Made by a program: the position numbers and the translations under genes
Assembly: GCA_965218985.1 (NCBI GenBank)
Contig: CBDCMP010000006.1
Coordinates: forward strand, 310,001-374,000
Direction: 5' to 3'
DNA length: 64,000 bases
Source: Pseudopedobacter sp965218985
GTDB taxonomy: Bacteria > Bacteroidota > Bacteroidia > Sphingobacteriales > Sphingobacteriaceae
Notes under the pieces: generated by a model
Databases searched by the model: none
The model's input: the letters and a program-made list of their open reading frames with translations, nothing else
What the model was told of the DNA's origin: nothing
Part shown: piece after piece, positions 1-8,032 of the stretch
Layout: the number at the start of each line of letters is the position of its first letter
Position numbering within the stretch: the first letter of the stretch is position 1

Positions 1-325
1 TTTCATGTTTCTCATCTAATTTCACCAATCCGATTGGAATAATCAGGTGATCCTCTCCATCTTTATTTAAAAATTCATGAACCCCTTCTGTGGTGGGTTT
101 TCCGTAAGCTTCATGGCCTTCTTCAATCACATGCTCGTCCACCTCAACATCCAGGTAAACCACACGCTCTGCTGATTTACTCACTAAAAGTGCATCAACA
201 GTTCCAACTTTACGATAGTCAACATCCTGAACTTCCCAATTTCTCACATCAGGATAATCTTCGGCCACCTTGTAACCAGATAAATCATGCAGGTAGTACA
301 AGTCTTTATTTTCATCTTTCATCAT
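1..325 (-). CDS. PRC-barrel domain protein (3' end outside window)
   Basis: The reading frame opens with two adjacent ATG codons at 325 and 322 and runs without a stop to the window edge, so only the first 108 residues are visible. The segment RNWEVQDVDYRKVGTVDALLV, split here as RNWEVQDVD and KVGTVDALLV, followed by a valine-rich strand (RVVYLDVEVDEHVI) and HLIIPIGLVKLDE, matches the beta-barrel pattern of PRC-barrel proteins, which are small cytosolic or membrane-associated adaptor domains, often stress related in this phylum. No signal peptide is visible. It is followed on the same strand by nothing in view; the upstream neighbour is the membrane protein at 342-938, 16 bp away, so the two are probably co-transcribed. 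Function beyond the domain is unknown. Confidence 0.75.
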   Translation of the reverse strand, partial: MMKDENKDLYYLHDLSGYKVAEDYPDVRNWEVQDVDYRKVGTVDALLVSKSAERVVYLDVEVDEHVIEEGHEAYGKPTTEGVHEFLNKDGEDHLIIPIGLVKLDEKHE

Positions 326-341
326 ATATATTTTTAGGAAA

Positions 342-938
342 TTAATAGTTATTGTTCATTTTCTGTAGCAAATCAGCCGCAGTATCATAAAAAGCCTTTA
401 CCGTACTTTTCTGATCCAAAGTTAAATCATTTTCATCTACAGCTTTAGCATCGTTCATCAGGTTTTCACTTTCAGCACCTAAATCCGGGAATTTTGCTTG
501 TTGAATGGTGCTTAATGCCCTTGCTATAATGGTATTTGCCTTTCTGATGTCGTCCGCATGTGTGGTAGCTGCAGGGTTTTCTGTAATCTGTTGAGAAAGT
601 TGTTTCGCTTCATTTAAATCAGCGCTAACATCCACCCCGGTTTTACTCGCCATGGCCTCTGTTGCATTGGCTAATTTGGTTAATGCTTCATGACTGTATT
701 CATGGTCTAAAGACATGCTATCAGTATCCCCTTTAACAAAATTGATGTATGCCGTAACTGCATCGTTTGTTGTTTGATGATCCATTGCCATAGCAGTAGT
801 ATCTGCGCTGTCATTAACCAATTGGCTGTTCATTTTATCTTTAAACACAAAGAAGTAAAGAATAAGGGCAAGGATCACAAGCCCGATTAATACCCAGGGC
901 CAAATTGGTTTTTTCTTTTCAATTTTAATTTCTGCCAT
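342..938 (-). CDS. Hypothetical membrane-anchored periplasmic protein
   Basis: A 198-residue protein with a short basic cytosolic N-terminus, one transmembrane helix at about residues 14-32 (WVLIGLVILALILYFFVF) and a long Ala/Asp/Thr-rich helical C-terminal part that should face the periplasm. I do not recognise a catalytic motif. The C-terminal part is rich in predicted helix with heptad-like spacing. Similar single-pass proteins occur next to PRC-barrel genes in related genomes (general impression, not checked). The start MAEIKIEKKKPIWPW is plausible because lysines precede the membrane helix, as in inside-positive topology. The gene sits 16 bp upstream of the PRC-barrel gene on the same strand, which suggests a shared stress-related transcript. 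Confidence 0.6.
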   Translation of the reverse strand: MAEIKIEKKKPIWPWVLIGLVILALILYFFVFKDKMNSQLVNDSADTTAMAMDHQTTNDAVTAYINFVKGDTDSMSLDHEYSHEALTKLANATEAMASKTGVDVSADLNEAKQLSQQITENPAATTHADDIRKANTIIARALSTIQQAKFPDLGAESENLMNDAKAVDENDLTLDQKSTVKAFYDTAADLLQKMNNNY

Positions 939-1090
939 AATGTTGTTTTTAGTGAATAATGGTTGTTGATTAATGATTTAATCGACATAAATAGCATAAG
1001 AACCATGCCGAAGTCATAAAATCATCGCAAAGTTGGTTTTACAGGGGTACATCTGAATATAGCCAATCAATTCGAGGGTTGGCATTTTCA

Positions 1091-1385
1091 TTTGTTGGGT
1101 AACAATTCGCATTTGCAGAGTTACAAATGTTTTTTGTTGGGTTACAATTTCCATTTGTTGGGTTACAAATGCTTTTTGTTGAGTAACAAATTACTTTTGT
1201 TGGATTACAATTTCTATTTGTTGGGTTACAAATGCTTTTTGTTGGGTTACAATTTCCATTTGTTGGGTTACAAATTACTTTTGCTGGGTAACAAATGCTT
1301 TTTGTTGGGTTACAAATCACTTTTGCAGGCTTGCATTTTCCTTTTATTAGGTGACATTTGGCGTTTGCTGGGTAAATATTATTAG
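1091..1385. repeat. 21-bp tandem hairpin repeat (minisatellite), about 14 units
   Basis: About fourteen units with a period of 21 bp, built on the core TTTGTTGGGTTACAA. Most units read ATTTGT-TGGGTT-ACAAAT, so each can fold into a 6-bp stem with a 6-base loop. Units in the middle are closest to the consensus and those at the right end (from about 1320) are most diverged, the usual picture of an ageing tandem array. Because 21 is a multiple of three, both strands stay open and give heptad peptides (FLLGYKC on plus, NPTKSIC on minus); neither has a convincing start, signal or neighbour, so I do not call a gene. It lies between the hypothetical membrane protein and the hicA remnant. Confidence 0.85.
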
Positions 1386-1413
1386 ATTTAATAATTGAAG
1401 ATTAAAATTTAGA

Positions 1414-1675
1414 ACGGGTAAATTTGAAAAGCTAATTTTGAAAGTTATCATCAGGTAATTCGGATAGTAATTTCAGTTTTGAAGAGCTTAAGAAGGTTTT
1501 ATTGAATTTGGGTTTTGAGGAAAGAAATGCTGGAGGCAGTCATATCATTTATACAAAGCCGAATATTGAGGAAATAATAAACATCCAACCTAATGGAGCA
1601 AAGGCAAAAGCTTATCAAGTTAAACAGGTAAGAGGAATGATTTTAAAATATAAACTATTTAAGGATGGCGACTAA
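1414..1675 (+). pseudogene. hicA: HicA-type toxin, broken by lost start and frameshift
   Basis: From 1457 the frame reads NSDSNFSFEELKKVLLNLG, then RNAGGSHIIYTKPN and YQVKQVRGMILKYKL, which is the double-stranded-RNA-binding-like fold of HicA mRNA interferases, including the GGSH motif with the catalytic histidine. No start codon exists in that frame. The missing N-terminus (GKFEKLILKVI) lies in another frame at 1417-1449 and ends at a TAA at 1456, so a single-base frameshift near 1447-1456 separates the halves. The codon at the expected start (1414) is ACG, not ATG. The end overlaps the hicB start by 11 bp as in normal hicAB operons. As read, the toxin should not be made, unless the frameshift is a sequencing error. 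Confidence 0.75.
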
Positions 1676-1877
1676 ATATGAACTAATTATCTATTGGAGC
1701 GAAGAAGACCAATCTTTTATTGCTGAGGTACCAGAATTGCCTGGGTGTATGGCTGATGGCGAAAGTTATTTAGACGCAGTAAGAAATGTTGAAGTTATAA
1801 TTGATCAATGGATGGCGACCGCAAAAGATTTGGGTAGAGATATTCCTGAGCCGAAAGGAAAGCTAATGTTTGCTTGA
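1665..1877 (+). CDS. hicB: HicB-family antitoxin
   Basis: A 70-residue protein with the degraded-RNase-H fold of HicB antitoxins: strand YELIIYWSEEDQSFIAEVPE, then the hallmark PGCMADGESYLDAVRNVE and a helix ending in GRDIPEPKG. It lacks a separate DNA-binding tail, as in short HicB proteins. In the family, HicB binds and blocks HicA, and often represses the operon. It starts inside the end of the hicA frame (11 bp overlap), the normal arrangement. Here the partner toxin is broken, so HicB may be a solitary relic or may neutralise a HicA encoded elsewhere. Confidence 0.85.
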   Translation: MATKYELIIYWSEEDQSFIAEVPELPGCMADGESYLDAVRNVEVIIDQWMATAKDLGRDIPEPKGKLMFA

Positions 1878-2594
1878 TGTTAACGCTATTTTATAAATCG
1901 AATTTTTTTATGAATGTTTTTACGCATCGTTATGCTGACGGCAGGAAGCATCTTACCAATAAGTTTAGGAGGATTGCAAATCCTTAATTATTATTTAATT
2001 CGACATGCGCTTCGCTAACATGTTGAACAGCTGGGGATCGGAAAGGAGTATTAGGATATTAAATTACTTAAAACAGTAAAATCCAACTGTCCTTAGAGTT
2101 AAGCGAAGCGCTCTCTAAGGATTTGTCAATGAAATAGAGTCTTCAGACTCGATTCAAATAAATTGCAAAAGCCAATGTTCAACAAACTGGATTGCAATGG
2201 AAAGCCCGCAGGATTGGAGCGAGCGGACTTGTAATGTAAAGCCAGACTATCGGAAGTGATTGGCACTTCAGTACATTTTCAAAACTAAAAACCACCAGAT
2301 GCTTCATTCATTCATTCTTTGCTTTAACTAACACTAAAGCTAGGTTAACTATAGGATAAACGAAGGATGAAGCTTCTTTAATGCCTCTTTAAAGCTTCCT
2401 TAACCTAACAAAGAACATATCCAAACTCTAGGTCTGTGTCTTCACAGACCACTAGACTTGAATTCAGTTTCGGTCTGTGAGGACACAGACCGAGGTCCAA
2501 AAATATAACAACACAGGTTCCTCTACGAGAGAACCTGTTGGGACGAAGGGCTACTCAGTCTGACAATTAACCTAAAAACCCAAAAATTCCCCTA
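1878..2594. other. Gene-free stretch with a cluster of small perfect hairpins
   Basis: No credible gene in about 720 bp. It holds at least five short inverted repeats of REP-like size: 2091-2120 (CCTTAGAG with CTCTAAGG), 2137-2150 (GAGTC/GACTC), 2431-2450 and 2471-2492 (both GGTCTGTG with CACAGACC around different 4-base loops), and 2513-2538 (ACAGGTTC with GAACCTGT). The two GGTCTGTG hairpins are clearly the same element twice. In many proteobacteria pnp follows rpsO directly; here rpsO is not visible upstream of pnp and this stretch takes its place. Confidence 0.6.
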
Positions 2595-2626
2595 TTGTAA
2601 TAAACAGATTTAAAACCGTATTTTTG
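2595..2626 (+). promoter_or_regulatory. Bacteroidota-type promoter of pnp
   Basis: A -7 element TATTTTTG at 2619-2626 fits TAnnTTTG, and a TTG at 2595-2597 lies 21 bp upstream, matching the -33/-7 spacing of 19-21 bp known for the primary sigma factor of this phylum. Transcription would begin about 2632, leaving a leader of roughly 15 bases. Confidence 0.6.
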
Positions 2627-2646
2627 CCCTCGATAAAAAATAATAT

Positions 2647-4806
2647 ATGAGTTTAAATGTGTTTAAACAGTCGATTGATTTAGGCGATGGCCGTATCATT
2701 GAGATCGAAACAGGGAAGTTGGCCAAGCAGGCTGATGGTGCTGTCGTCGTGAAAATGGGTGATACCATGCTATTGGCCACTGTTGTTAGTAATAAAGATG
2801 CAAAAGAAGGTGTCGACTTCCTTCCTTTATCCGTTGATTACCAGGAGAAATATGCGTCAGCTGGCCGTATCCCTGGAGGTTTCTTAAGAAGAGAAGCCAG
2901 GTTATCTGATTACGAAGTTTTAATTTCGAGAATTGTTGACCGGGCTTTACGTCCTTTATTCCCGGAAGATTATCATGCTGATACACAGGTGATGATTTCC
3001 CTTATTTCATCAGACAAGGATACCATGCCTGATGCATTGGCAGGTTTAGCCGCTTCGGCTGCTCTAGCTGTTTCAGACATTCCGTTTAACGGACCTATCT
3101 CTGAAGTGCGTGTAGCTAAGATTGACGGCAAATTAGTCATTAACCCAGGCCGTACAGATCTGGAAAGAGCTACTTTAGAATTCATCGTTGCTGGTTCTGC
3201 AAAAGACATCAACATGGTGGAAGGTGAAGCGAATGAGATCGCTGAAGAAGAATTGGTGGAAGCTATGCAGTTTGCACACGCAGCCATTAAAAAACAAGTT
3301 GCTGCTCAGGAAGAGTTGACCCGTTTGGTGGGTAAAACCGAAAAGAGAACTTACAGTCATGAGAACAGTGACCTGGAATTGAAAGCGAAAATCTCTAAAG
3401 ATACTTACGATAAAGTATATGCGGTGGCTAAATCCAATTCAGGTAAAGACGAGCGTTCTGCTGCTTTTAAAGCCATCCAGACAGCAGTTTTGGAAGCTTT
3501 GGGCGAAGAGGCTACAGATGCGGATAAATTTTTGGCCAAGAAATATTTTCACGATGTGCAGTATGATGCGGTTCGTAACTTATTATTAGACGAAGGAATT
3601 CGTTTAGATGGTCGTACAACAACTCAAATTCGTCCAATTTGGAGCGAAGTGGGTTATTTACCATCTGCTCACGGTTCTGCCATCTTCACTCGTGGAGAAA
3701 CCCAATCTTTAACTACGGTGACTTTAGGAGCCAAAGACGATGAGCAGCTGATTGATGGTGCTTTCATTAATGGTTACAATAAGTTCTTATTGCACTATAA
3801 TTTCCCGGCATTCTCCACTGGCGAGGCTCGCCCGAACAGGGGAGTAGGTCGTCGTGAGATTGGACATGGAAATTTAGCCATGAGAGCGATCAAGAAAGTT
3901 TTACCAGGTGACGCTGAGAATCCTTATACCATCCGTGTGGTTTCTGATATTTTGGAATCCAATGGTTCATCCTCCATGGCCACCGTTTGTGCAGGTACAC
4001 TGGCTCTGATGGATGCGGGTATCAAATTAAAAGCGCCGGTTTCTGGTATTGCCATGGGATTGATCTCTGATGAGAAAACCGGTAAATACGCCATTTTATC
4101 TGATATCCTGGGTGATGAAGATCATTTGGGAGATATGGATTTTAAAGTGACGGGTACCAGAAAAGGAATCACTGCCTGCCAGATGGATTTGAAAGTGAAC
4201 GGTTTATCTTACGAGGTTTTGTCTAAAGCTTTAGATCAGGCTAAAGCGGGTCGTTTACACATCCTGGGTGAAATTGAAAAAACCATGAGTGCGCCAAGAG
4301 AAGATTACAAGCCACATGCGCCAAGAATCATCTCTATGACGATTGATAAAGAATTCATCGGTGCGATCATTGGCCCGGGTGGTAAGATCATCCAGGAGAT
4401 GCAACGCGAAACCGGTGCCACCATCTCTATTGAAGAGAAAGATAACAAGGGAATCATCCAGGTATTTGCAGATAGTAAAGATGCCATTGATCAGGCGGTT
4501 ACAAGAATCAAGAACATTGTAGCGAAGCCGGAAGTGGGCGAGACTTATGAAGGCAAAGTGAAATCGATCATGCCTTTTGGTGCATTTGTGGAGATCATGC
4601 CGGGTAAAGATGGTTTATTGCACATCTCTGAGATTGACTGGAAACGTTTTGAAACAATGGACGGGATTTTCCAGGTGGGTGACGAAGTAAGGGTGAAATT
4701 ACTGGATGTGGATAAGCAGGGTAAACTGAAGTTATCCAGGAAAGCGTTATTACCACGTCCTCCGAAGGAAGAAGCTCCTAAAAAAGAGGAAGCTCCAAAT
4801 TCTTAA
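2647..4806 (+). CDS. pnp: Polyribonucleotide nucleotidyltransferase (PNPase)
   Basis: PNPase degrades RNA 3' to 5' by phosphorolysis and works in the cytosolic RNA decay machinery. The 719-residue length is normal. Order: first RNase PH-like domain (about 10-145, with YQEKYASAGRIPGGFLRRE), helical linker, second RNase PH domain (about 315-545, with the FTRGETQSL and RREIGHGNLA motifs that bind phosphate and RNA), a KH domain with the GxxG loop IIGPGGKII (about 575-585) and a C-terminal S1 domain (about 625-690, starting GETYEGKVKSIMPFGAFVE). The tail is lysine/glutamate/proline-rich. It stands alone behind its own promoter with a strong terminator after it. Confidence 0.98.
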   Translation: MSLNVFKQSIDLGDGRIIEIETGKLAKQADGAVVVKMGDTMLLATVVSNKDAKEGVDFLPLSVDYQEKYASAGRIPGGFLRREARLSDYEVLISRIVDRALRPLFPEDYHADTQVMISLISSDKDTMPDALAGLAASAALAVSDIPFNGPISEVRVAKIDGKLVINPGRTDLERATLEFIVAGSAKDINMVEGEANEIAEEELVEAMQFAHAAIKKQVAAQEELTRLVGKTEKRTYSHENSDLELKAKISKDTYDKVYAVAKSNSGKDERSAAFKAIQTAVLEALGEEATDADKFLAKKYFHDVQYDAVRNLLLDEGIRLDGRTTTQIRPIWSEVGYLPSAHGSAIFTRGETQSLTTVTLGAKDDEQLIDGAFINGYNKFLLHYNFPAFSTGEARPNRGVGRREIGHGNLAMRAIKKVLPGDAENPYTIRVVSDILESNGSSSMATVCAGTLALMDAGIKLKAPVSGIAMGLISDEKTGKYAILSDILGDEDHLGDMDFKVTGTRKGITACQMDLKVNGLSYEVLSKALDQAKAGRLHILGEIEKTMSAPREDYKPHAPRIISMTIDKEFIGAIIGPGGKIIQEMQRETGATISIEEKDNKGIIQVFADSKDAIDQAVTRIKNIVAKPEVGETYEGKVKSIMPFGAFVEIMPGKDGLLHISEIDWKRFETMDGIFQVGDEVRVKLLDVDKQGKLKLSRKALLPRPPKEEAPKKEEAPNS

Positions 4807-4826
4807 TAATATTAAGCTCTAATACA

Positions 4827-4861
4827 AAAGCGATGAGGTTTAAAGCCCATCGCTTTTTTTT
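4827..4861 (+). terminator. Intrinsic terminator of pnp
   Basis: AAGCGATG pairs with CATCGCTT around a short loop, followed by a run of T at 4854-4861, 20 bp after the pnp stop. Confidence 0.85.
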
Positions 4862-4878
4862 CATCCGCCTCCCATTTT

Positions 4879-5013
4879 TTATTTCTTTTTTGCAAATGGA
4901 TTCACTGCCTCGGTAGATGATTTTGTTTTGCCAGACTGATAATCTGATTTTGATTTCTTGCCCTCCGTACTCGGGGCTTTTTTATCGTTTTTACTTCCTT
5001 TGTCTTTACTCAT
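4879..5013 (-). CDS. Lysine/serine-rich microprotein, 44 residues
   Basis: A short frame, ATG at 5013 and TAA at 4879, encodes a 44-residue protein starting MSKDKGSKNDKKAPSTEG and ending EAVNPFAKKK. About a third of the residues are lysine and another third Ser/Gly/Asp, so it is probably disordered, cytosolic and nucleic-acid or ribosome binding, though that is inference. The start MSKDKGSKN resembles small lysine-rich proteins I recall from Pedobacter and relatives, which argues that it is a real gene despite its size. It converges with pnp and its own downstream end lies just past the pnp terminator. Confidence 0.6.
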   Translation of the reverse strand: MSKDKGSKNDKKAPSTEGKKSKSDYQSGKTKSSTEAVNPFAKKK

Positions 5014-5280
5014 GATTAAATGTTTTAAATGAAATTTTTAGAACGCTAAATGATTTTGTTAAAGCTGATTTGTGTTTTTTATCAGCAGGATTCAATGGTA
5101 ATTTGTCTGATGTGATGTTGCTTTAAAAATCACCTGATCAGAAAATGGGTGACACTTAAATGTAAAGGGGCTCTTTTGATAAAGGTAAGGTAAGTATAAT
5201 TGGCTGTCTATTTCTTTATTTGGAGATATTAATTTTATTGCCAGCTTTATTGGTCGCCAAGTAGCACTAAGGTAACGCAC

Positions 5281-5397
5281 TTTCAGTGCACCCCGCTTTG
5301 GCTTCTAAAAATGTTTTGCCCTCAATTCACAAATAATCACTGATTATTCATGAATTGGTGTATTGGTGGTAAATTGAAAGGTATATAATCACAGACT
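5281..5397 (+). repeat. Dispersed hairpin repeat R2, copy 1
   Basis: Contains the shared words TCTAAAAATGTTTTG and AAATAATCACTGATTATTC. The centre folds: CAATTCA (5323-5329) pairs with TGAATTG (5351-5357) and AATAATCA with TGATTATT. Other copies lie near 21855-21960 and, inverted, 60541-60650. Confidence 0.6.
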
Positions 5398-5414
5398 CTT
5401 TTCTGAGAACTAAA

Positions 5415-5521
5415 CTAGTGTTAAGTTAAAAGTAGAAAGTCAAAAGTAAAAAGACTTATATCATTGATAATAAGTAATTTAAAAAGATGATTTTTCATCG
5501 TTTTATGATTAACATACACTA
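5415..5521 (+). repeat. MITE-like repeat R1, copy A
   Basis: A 107-bp copy running from CTAGTGTTAAG to TTAACATACACTA. The interior holds GTAGAAAGTCAAAAGT, ACTTATATCATTGATAATAAG and the hairpin GATGA-TTTT-TCATC. The ends are imperfect inverted repeats. Copies B, C and D are at 23532-24974 (split by an IS), 25511-25605 and 36280-36410. Confidence 0.8.
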
Positions 5522-5584
5522 TGATACTTTCAGTCTATAGTGGTTTATTGCTGTCGGTAAATACGAATGAATGTGGGCATAAAA

Positions 5585-5616
5585 CAAAAAAGGACGATTC
5601 AAAACCATCCTTTTTG
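5585..5616 (-). terminator. Terminator-like hairpin after the FKBP gene
   Basis: AAAAAGGA and TCCTTTTT form a stem around a 13-base loop; both strands end in T runs, so it may stop transcription in either direction. It lies 50 bp past the stop of the gene at 5665. Confidence 0.55.
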
Positions 5617-5664
5617 GCATGCTACAATAAAATAAATCATTGCATGATACAATGACAGGATGGG

Positions 5665-6384
5665 TTAAGAACCGATCTTCATTAATTCAATATCAAAGAT
5701 CAAAGTGCTGTAAGGAGGGATGTCCTGTCCGGCGCCACGTTCCCCATAACCTAACTGATAAGGAATATAAAAACGATACTTGGAACCCACAGGCATCAGC
5801 TGAACACCTTCCGTCCATCCGGGGATCACATTATTTAAAGGCAGGGTGATGGGTTCACCTCGGTCGTAAGAGCTGTCGAACTGTTTACCGTTCGTCAAAC
5901 TTCCTTTATAATTTACCGTCACCGTGTCGGTTGCTTGAGGTTTCGCCCCGGTTCCTTGTGTGAGCACTTCATATTGAAGGCCACTGGGCAAAGTGGTGAC
6001 CTTGGGATTCTTTTTATTCTCCTCTAAAAATTTATTTCCTTCAGCTTCCACTGCAGAGAATTTCACTTTGCTGGCACGCTCCAGGAAAGAGGAGATGGCC
6101 GCTCCTGATTCGGCATCAGTTATTGTAAGTGGCCGGTCATTGAAAACATCTTCCATCGCTTTGGATAACAGAGAATAATTCAGCTTACTCACGCCGTCGG
6201 ATTTTAGACCCATGGCAACCTTTAAACCGAAAGAATAACTTGCGGAGTCTAAAGCGGTCATCGGTTTAGGGCTTGTCGCCTGTGTCGTTGCAGCTGGTTT
6301 CTTGGCGGCAGGTTTGGTGGTTTGTGCATTTGATGCGAAAGCTAAAGTCGCTATGCTTAAAGTTAAAATGGTCTTTTTAGTCAT
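5665..6384 (-). CDS. FKBP-type peptidyl-prolyl isomerase, periplasmic
   Basis: A 239-residue proline isomerase of the Mip/FkpA type that assists folding of exported proteins. A signal peptide (TILTLSIATLAFASNAQ, about residues 4-21) is followed by a Lys/Pro/Ala-rich linker, an N-terminal helical dimerisation domain (about 43-125, SYSFGLKVAMGL to FLERASKVKFS) and the FKBP domain (about 135-236). Active-site motifs are seen: VTVNYKGSLTNGKQFDSSYD, the hydrophobic pocket VIPGWTEGVQLMPVGSKYRF and Y-rich loops ending IPPYSTLIFDIEL, here quoted in parts of normal order. It is monocistronic, with a terminator-like hairpin behind it. Confidence 0.93.
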   Translation of the reverse strand: MTKKTILTLSIATLAFASNAQTTKPAAKKPAATTQATSPKPMTALDSASYSFGLKVAMGLKSDGVSKLNYSLLSKAMEDVFNDRPLTITDAESGAAISSFLERASKVKFSAVEAEGNKFLEENKKNPKVTTLPSGLQYEVLTQGTGAKPQATDTVTVNYKGSLTNGKQFDSSYDRGEPITLPLNNVIPGWTEGVQLMPVGSKYRFYIPYQLGYGERGAGQDIPPYSTLIFDIELMKIGS

Positions 6385-6487
6385 AAAAAATAATAAATCG
6401 GTTGAAGATAAAAATTACAAACGTAATTCTTGAATAAAGATTGTAAATCTATTTGCTGTCTTACTAAGAATATTAGCAGATATTTTT

Positions 6488-6495
6488 TAGCTTTG
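6488..6495 (+). promoter_or_regulatory. -7 element TAGCTTTG just before the start codon
   Basis: Fits TAnnTTTG and ends 4 bases before the ATG at 6500, so transcription would begin at or next to the start codon, implying a leaderless mRNA. No convincing -33 TTG at the right distance was found. Confidence 0.4.
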
Positions 6496-6499
6496 ATCA

Positions 6500-7876
6500 A
6501 TGAATGAACTTTATGCGATTGTAGATATTGAGACCACCGGAGGTCATGCCAATGCGCATGGCATCACAGAGATCGCCATCTATATCCATAACGGTACAGA
6601 GGTGGTGGAAAAGTATGAGACGCTGATCAATCCCTTCCAGGAGATTCCCATTTTCATTCAAAGTTTAACAGGAATCAGTGAGGAGATGGTGGAAAACGCC
6701 CCTTCTTTTAAAGAGGTGGCACCAAGGATCTTCTCCCTGTTAGATCAGAAAATCTTCGTAGCGCACAATGTGAATTTCGATTATTCATTCGTTAATCATC
6801 ATTTAAAGCAGGAAGGCTATCATTTAAGTAGCAGGAAATTATGCACGGTGAGGCTGGCCAGGAAGATTTTCCCCGGATTACCTTCCTACAGTCTGGGGAA
6901 GCTGAGCCGAAATTTCAATATAGAAAATCCTGGCAGGCACCGGGCGGGCGGGGATGCGCTTGCCACTGCTACTTTATTTAAAATGATGTTGGATGCTGAT
7001 GAACATCAATACATTAGGGAAGCGCTATCTGTGAAAGAACATGCCTTACCGCCCTTCATCAGCCGCAAGGAGATTGACGATATTCCAAGGCAACCGGGCG
7101 TGTATTATTTCAAGGATAAAAAAGATAAGATCATTTATGTGGGGAAGGCTAAGAATCTTTACAAAAGAATATTAAGCCATTTCTCCAATAACAGTCCGTA
7201 TAAAAATAAACAGGAATTTTTAAGAGAGATCAGAAAGATCTCCCACCAGGTGTGCGGAACGGAGTTGCAAGCCCTGATTTTAGAAACAGCAGAGATTAAG
7301 CGCCTTTGGCCAATTCACAATAAAGCCTCCAAATCACCGGAGAGGCGATATGGCCTGTATGTTTATGAGGATCAAAAGGGTTACATCAGGTTAGGTTTGG
7401 GCAAAAAAACTAAATACGCTAAGCCTTATCATCAATTTAGCTCGCTTACAGAAAGCTATCTCTTGTTCAGGGGTTTATGCACCGAGCATCAGCTTTGTCC
7501 GAAACTATGTGGTCTGCAAAAAAGTAATCATGCCTGTGCTTCATTAGCGAATGAGCAATGCAGGGGAGCTTGCGAAGGTGTGGAGAATAGGATAGATTAT
7601 AATGAACGTGTACAGCATTTATTGGAAGATATTTCTAAAGATGCCCCTTCCTACATTTTAATTGATAACGGAAGAAATAAACTGGAGAGAAGCTGTATCC
7701 TGGTGGATAAAGGAGGTTTCTACGGAATGGGTTATATTACGGAACAGCACATTCCGAGGAATATAGCGGCAGCCAAATCTTTATTGACACCTTATCCCTC
7801 TTTTCATTTGATTGATAAACTGGTAACTGAATTCGCCTGTCTTCACCCTGAAAAACAAATCATTTTAGAACAATGA
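6500..7876 (+). CDS. DEDDh exonuclease fused to a GIY-YIG (Cho/UvrC-like) nuclease
   Basis: A 458-residue fusion. Residues 1-165 are a DnaQ-type 3'-5' exonuclease: IVDIETTGG carries the metal-binding Asp and Glu, VAHNVNFDYSFV a further Asp, and HRAGGDALA the last His and Asp. Residues about 195-285 are a GIY-YIG nuclease: PGVYYFKDKKDKIIYVGKAK, then the R and H/E residues of the fold. The rest resembles the UvrC-like middle part, with a Cys-rich patch (CTEHQLCPKLCGLQ, CRGACEG). The architecture is known in many bacteria as a Cho-like repair protein making 3' incisions at bulky lesions. It is a stand-alone gene, probably leaderless. Confidence 0.9.
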   Translation: MNELYAIVDIETTGGHANAHGITEIAIYIHNGTEVVEKYETLINPFQEIPIFIQSLTGISEEMVENAPSFKEVAPRIFSLLDQKIFVAHNVNFDYSFVNHHLKQEGYHLSSRKLCTVRLARKIFPGLPSYSLGKLSRNFNIENPGRHRAGGDALATATLFKMMLDADEHQYIREALSVKEHALPPFISRKEIDDIPRQPGVYYFKDKKDKIIYVGKAKNLYKRILSHFSNNSPYKNKQEFLREIRKISHQVCGTELQALILETAEIKRLWPIHNKASKSPERRYGLYVYEDQKGYIRLGLGKKTKYAKPYHQFSSLTESYLLFRGLCTEHQLCPKLCGLQKSNHACASLANEQCRGACEGVENRIDYNERVQHLLEDISKDAPSYILIDNGRNKLERSCILVDKGGFYGMGYITEQHIPRNIAAAKSLLTPYPSFHLIDKLVTEFACLHPEKQIILEQ

Positions 7877-7970
7877 TGTCCATTTAAGTAGACGATTCAA
7901 CTAAAACAGCATTTTAGTTACATAAAAATAAGTCTGTTTTTTAACGTAAAGAGAAGTTGGAACTTGGTTT

Positions 7971-7978
7971 TAACTTTG
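7971..7978 (+). promoter_or_regulatory. -7 element TAACTTTG upstream of the small membrane protein
   Basis: Good TAnnTTTG match 54 bp before the ATG at 8033. No well-spaced TTG was found, so support is moderate. Confidence 0.35.
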
Positions 7979-8032
7979 GCTTCATTTTTAATAGAGACAC
8001 AGTAAATAAAAACTCATTTAAACTTTAATCAC

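Noticed and set aside
1091..1385. CRISPR array
   Set aside because: Units follow each other directly with a 21-bp period; there are no unique spacers and no cas genes in the window.
1039..1385. Two overlapping open frames of 93 and 97 codons on opposite strands
   Set aside because: Both are by-products of a 21-bp repeat; neither has family similarity, a credible start context or a domain.
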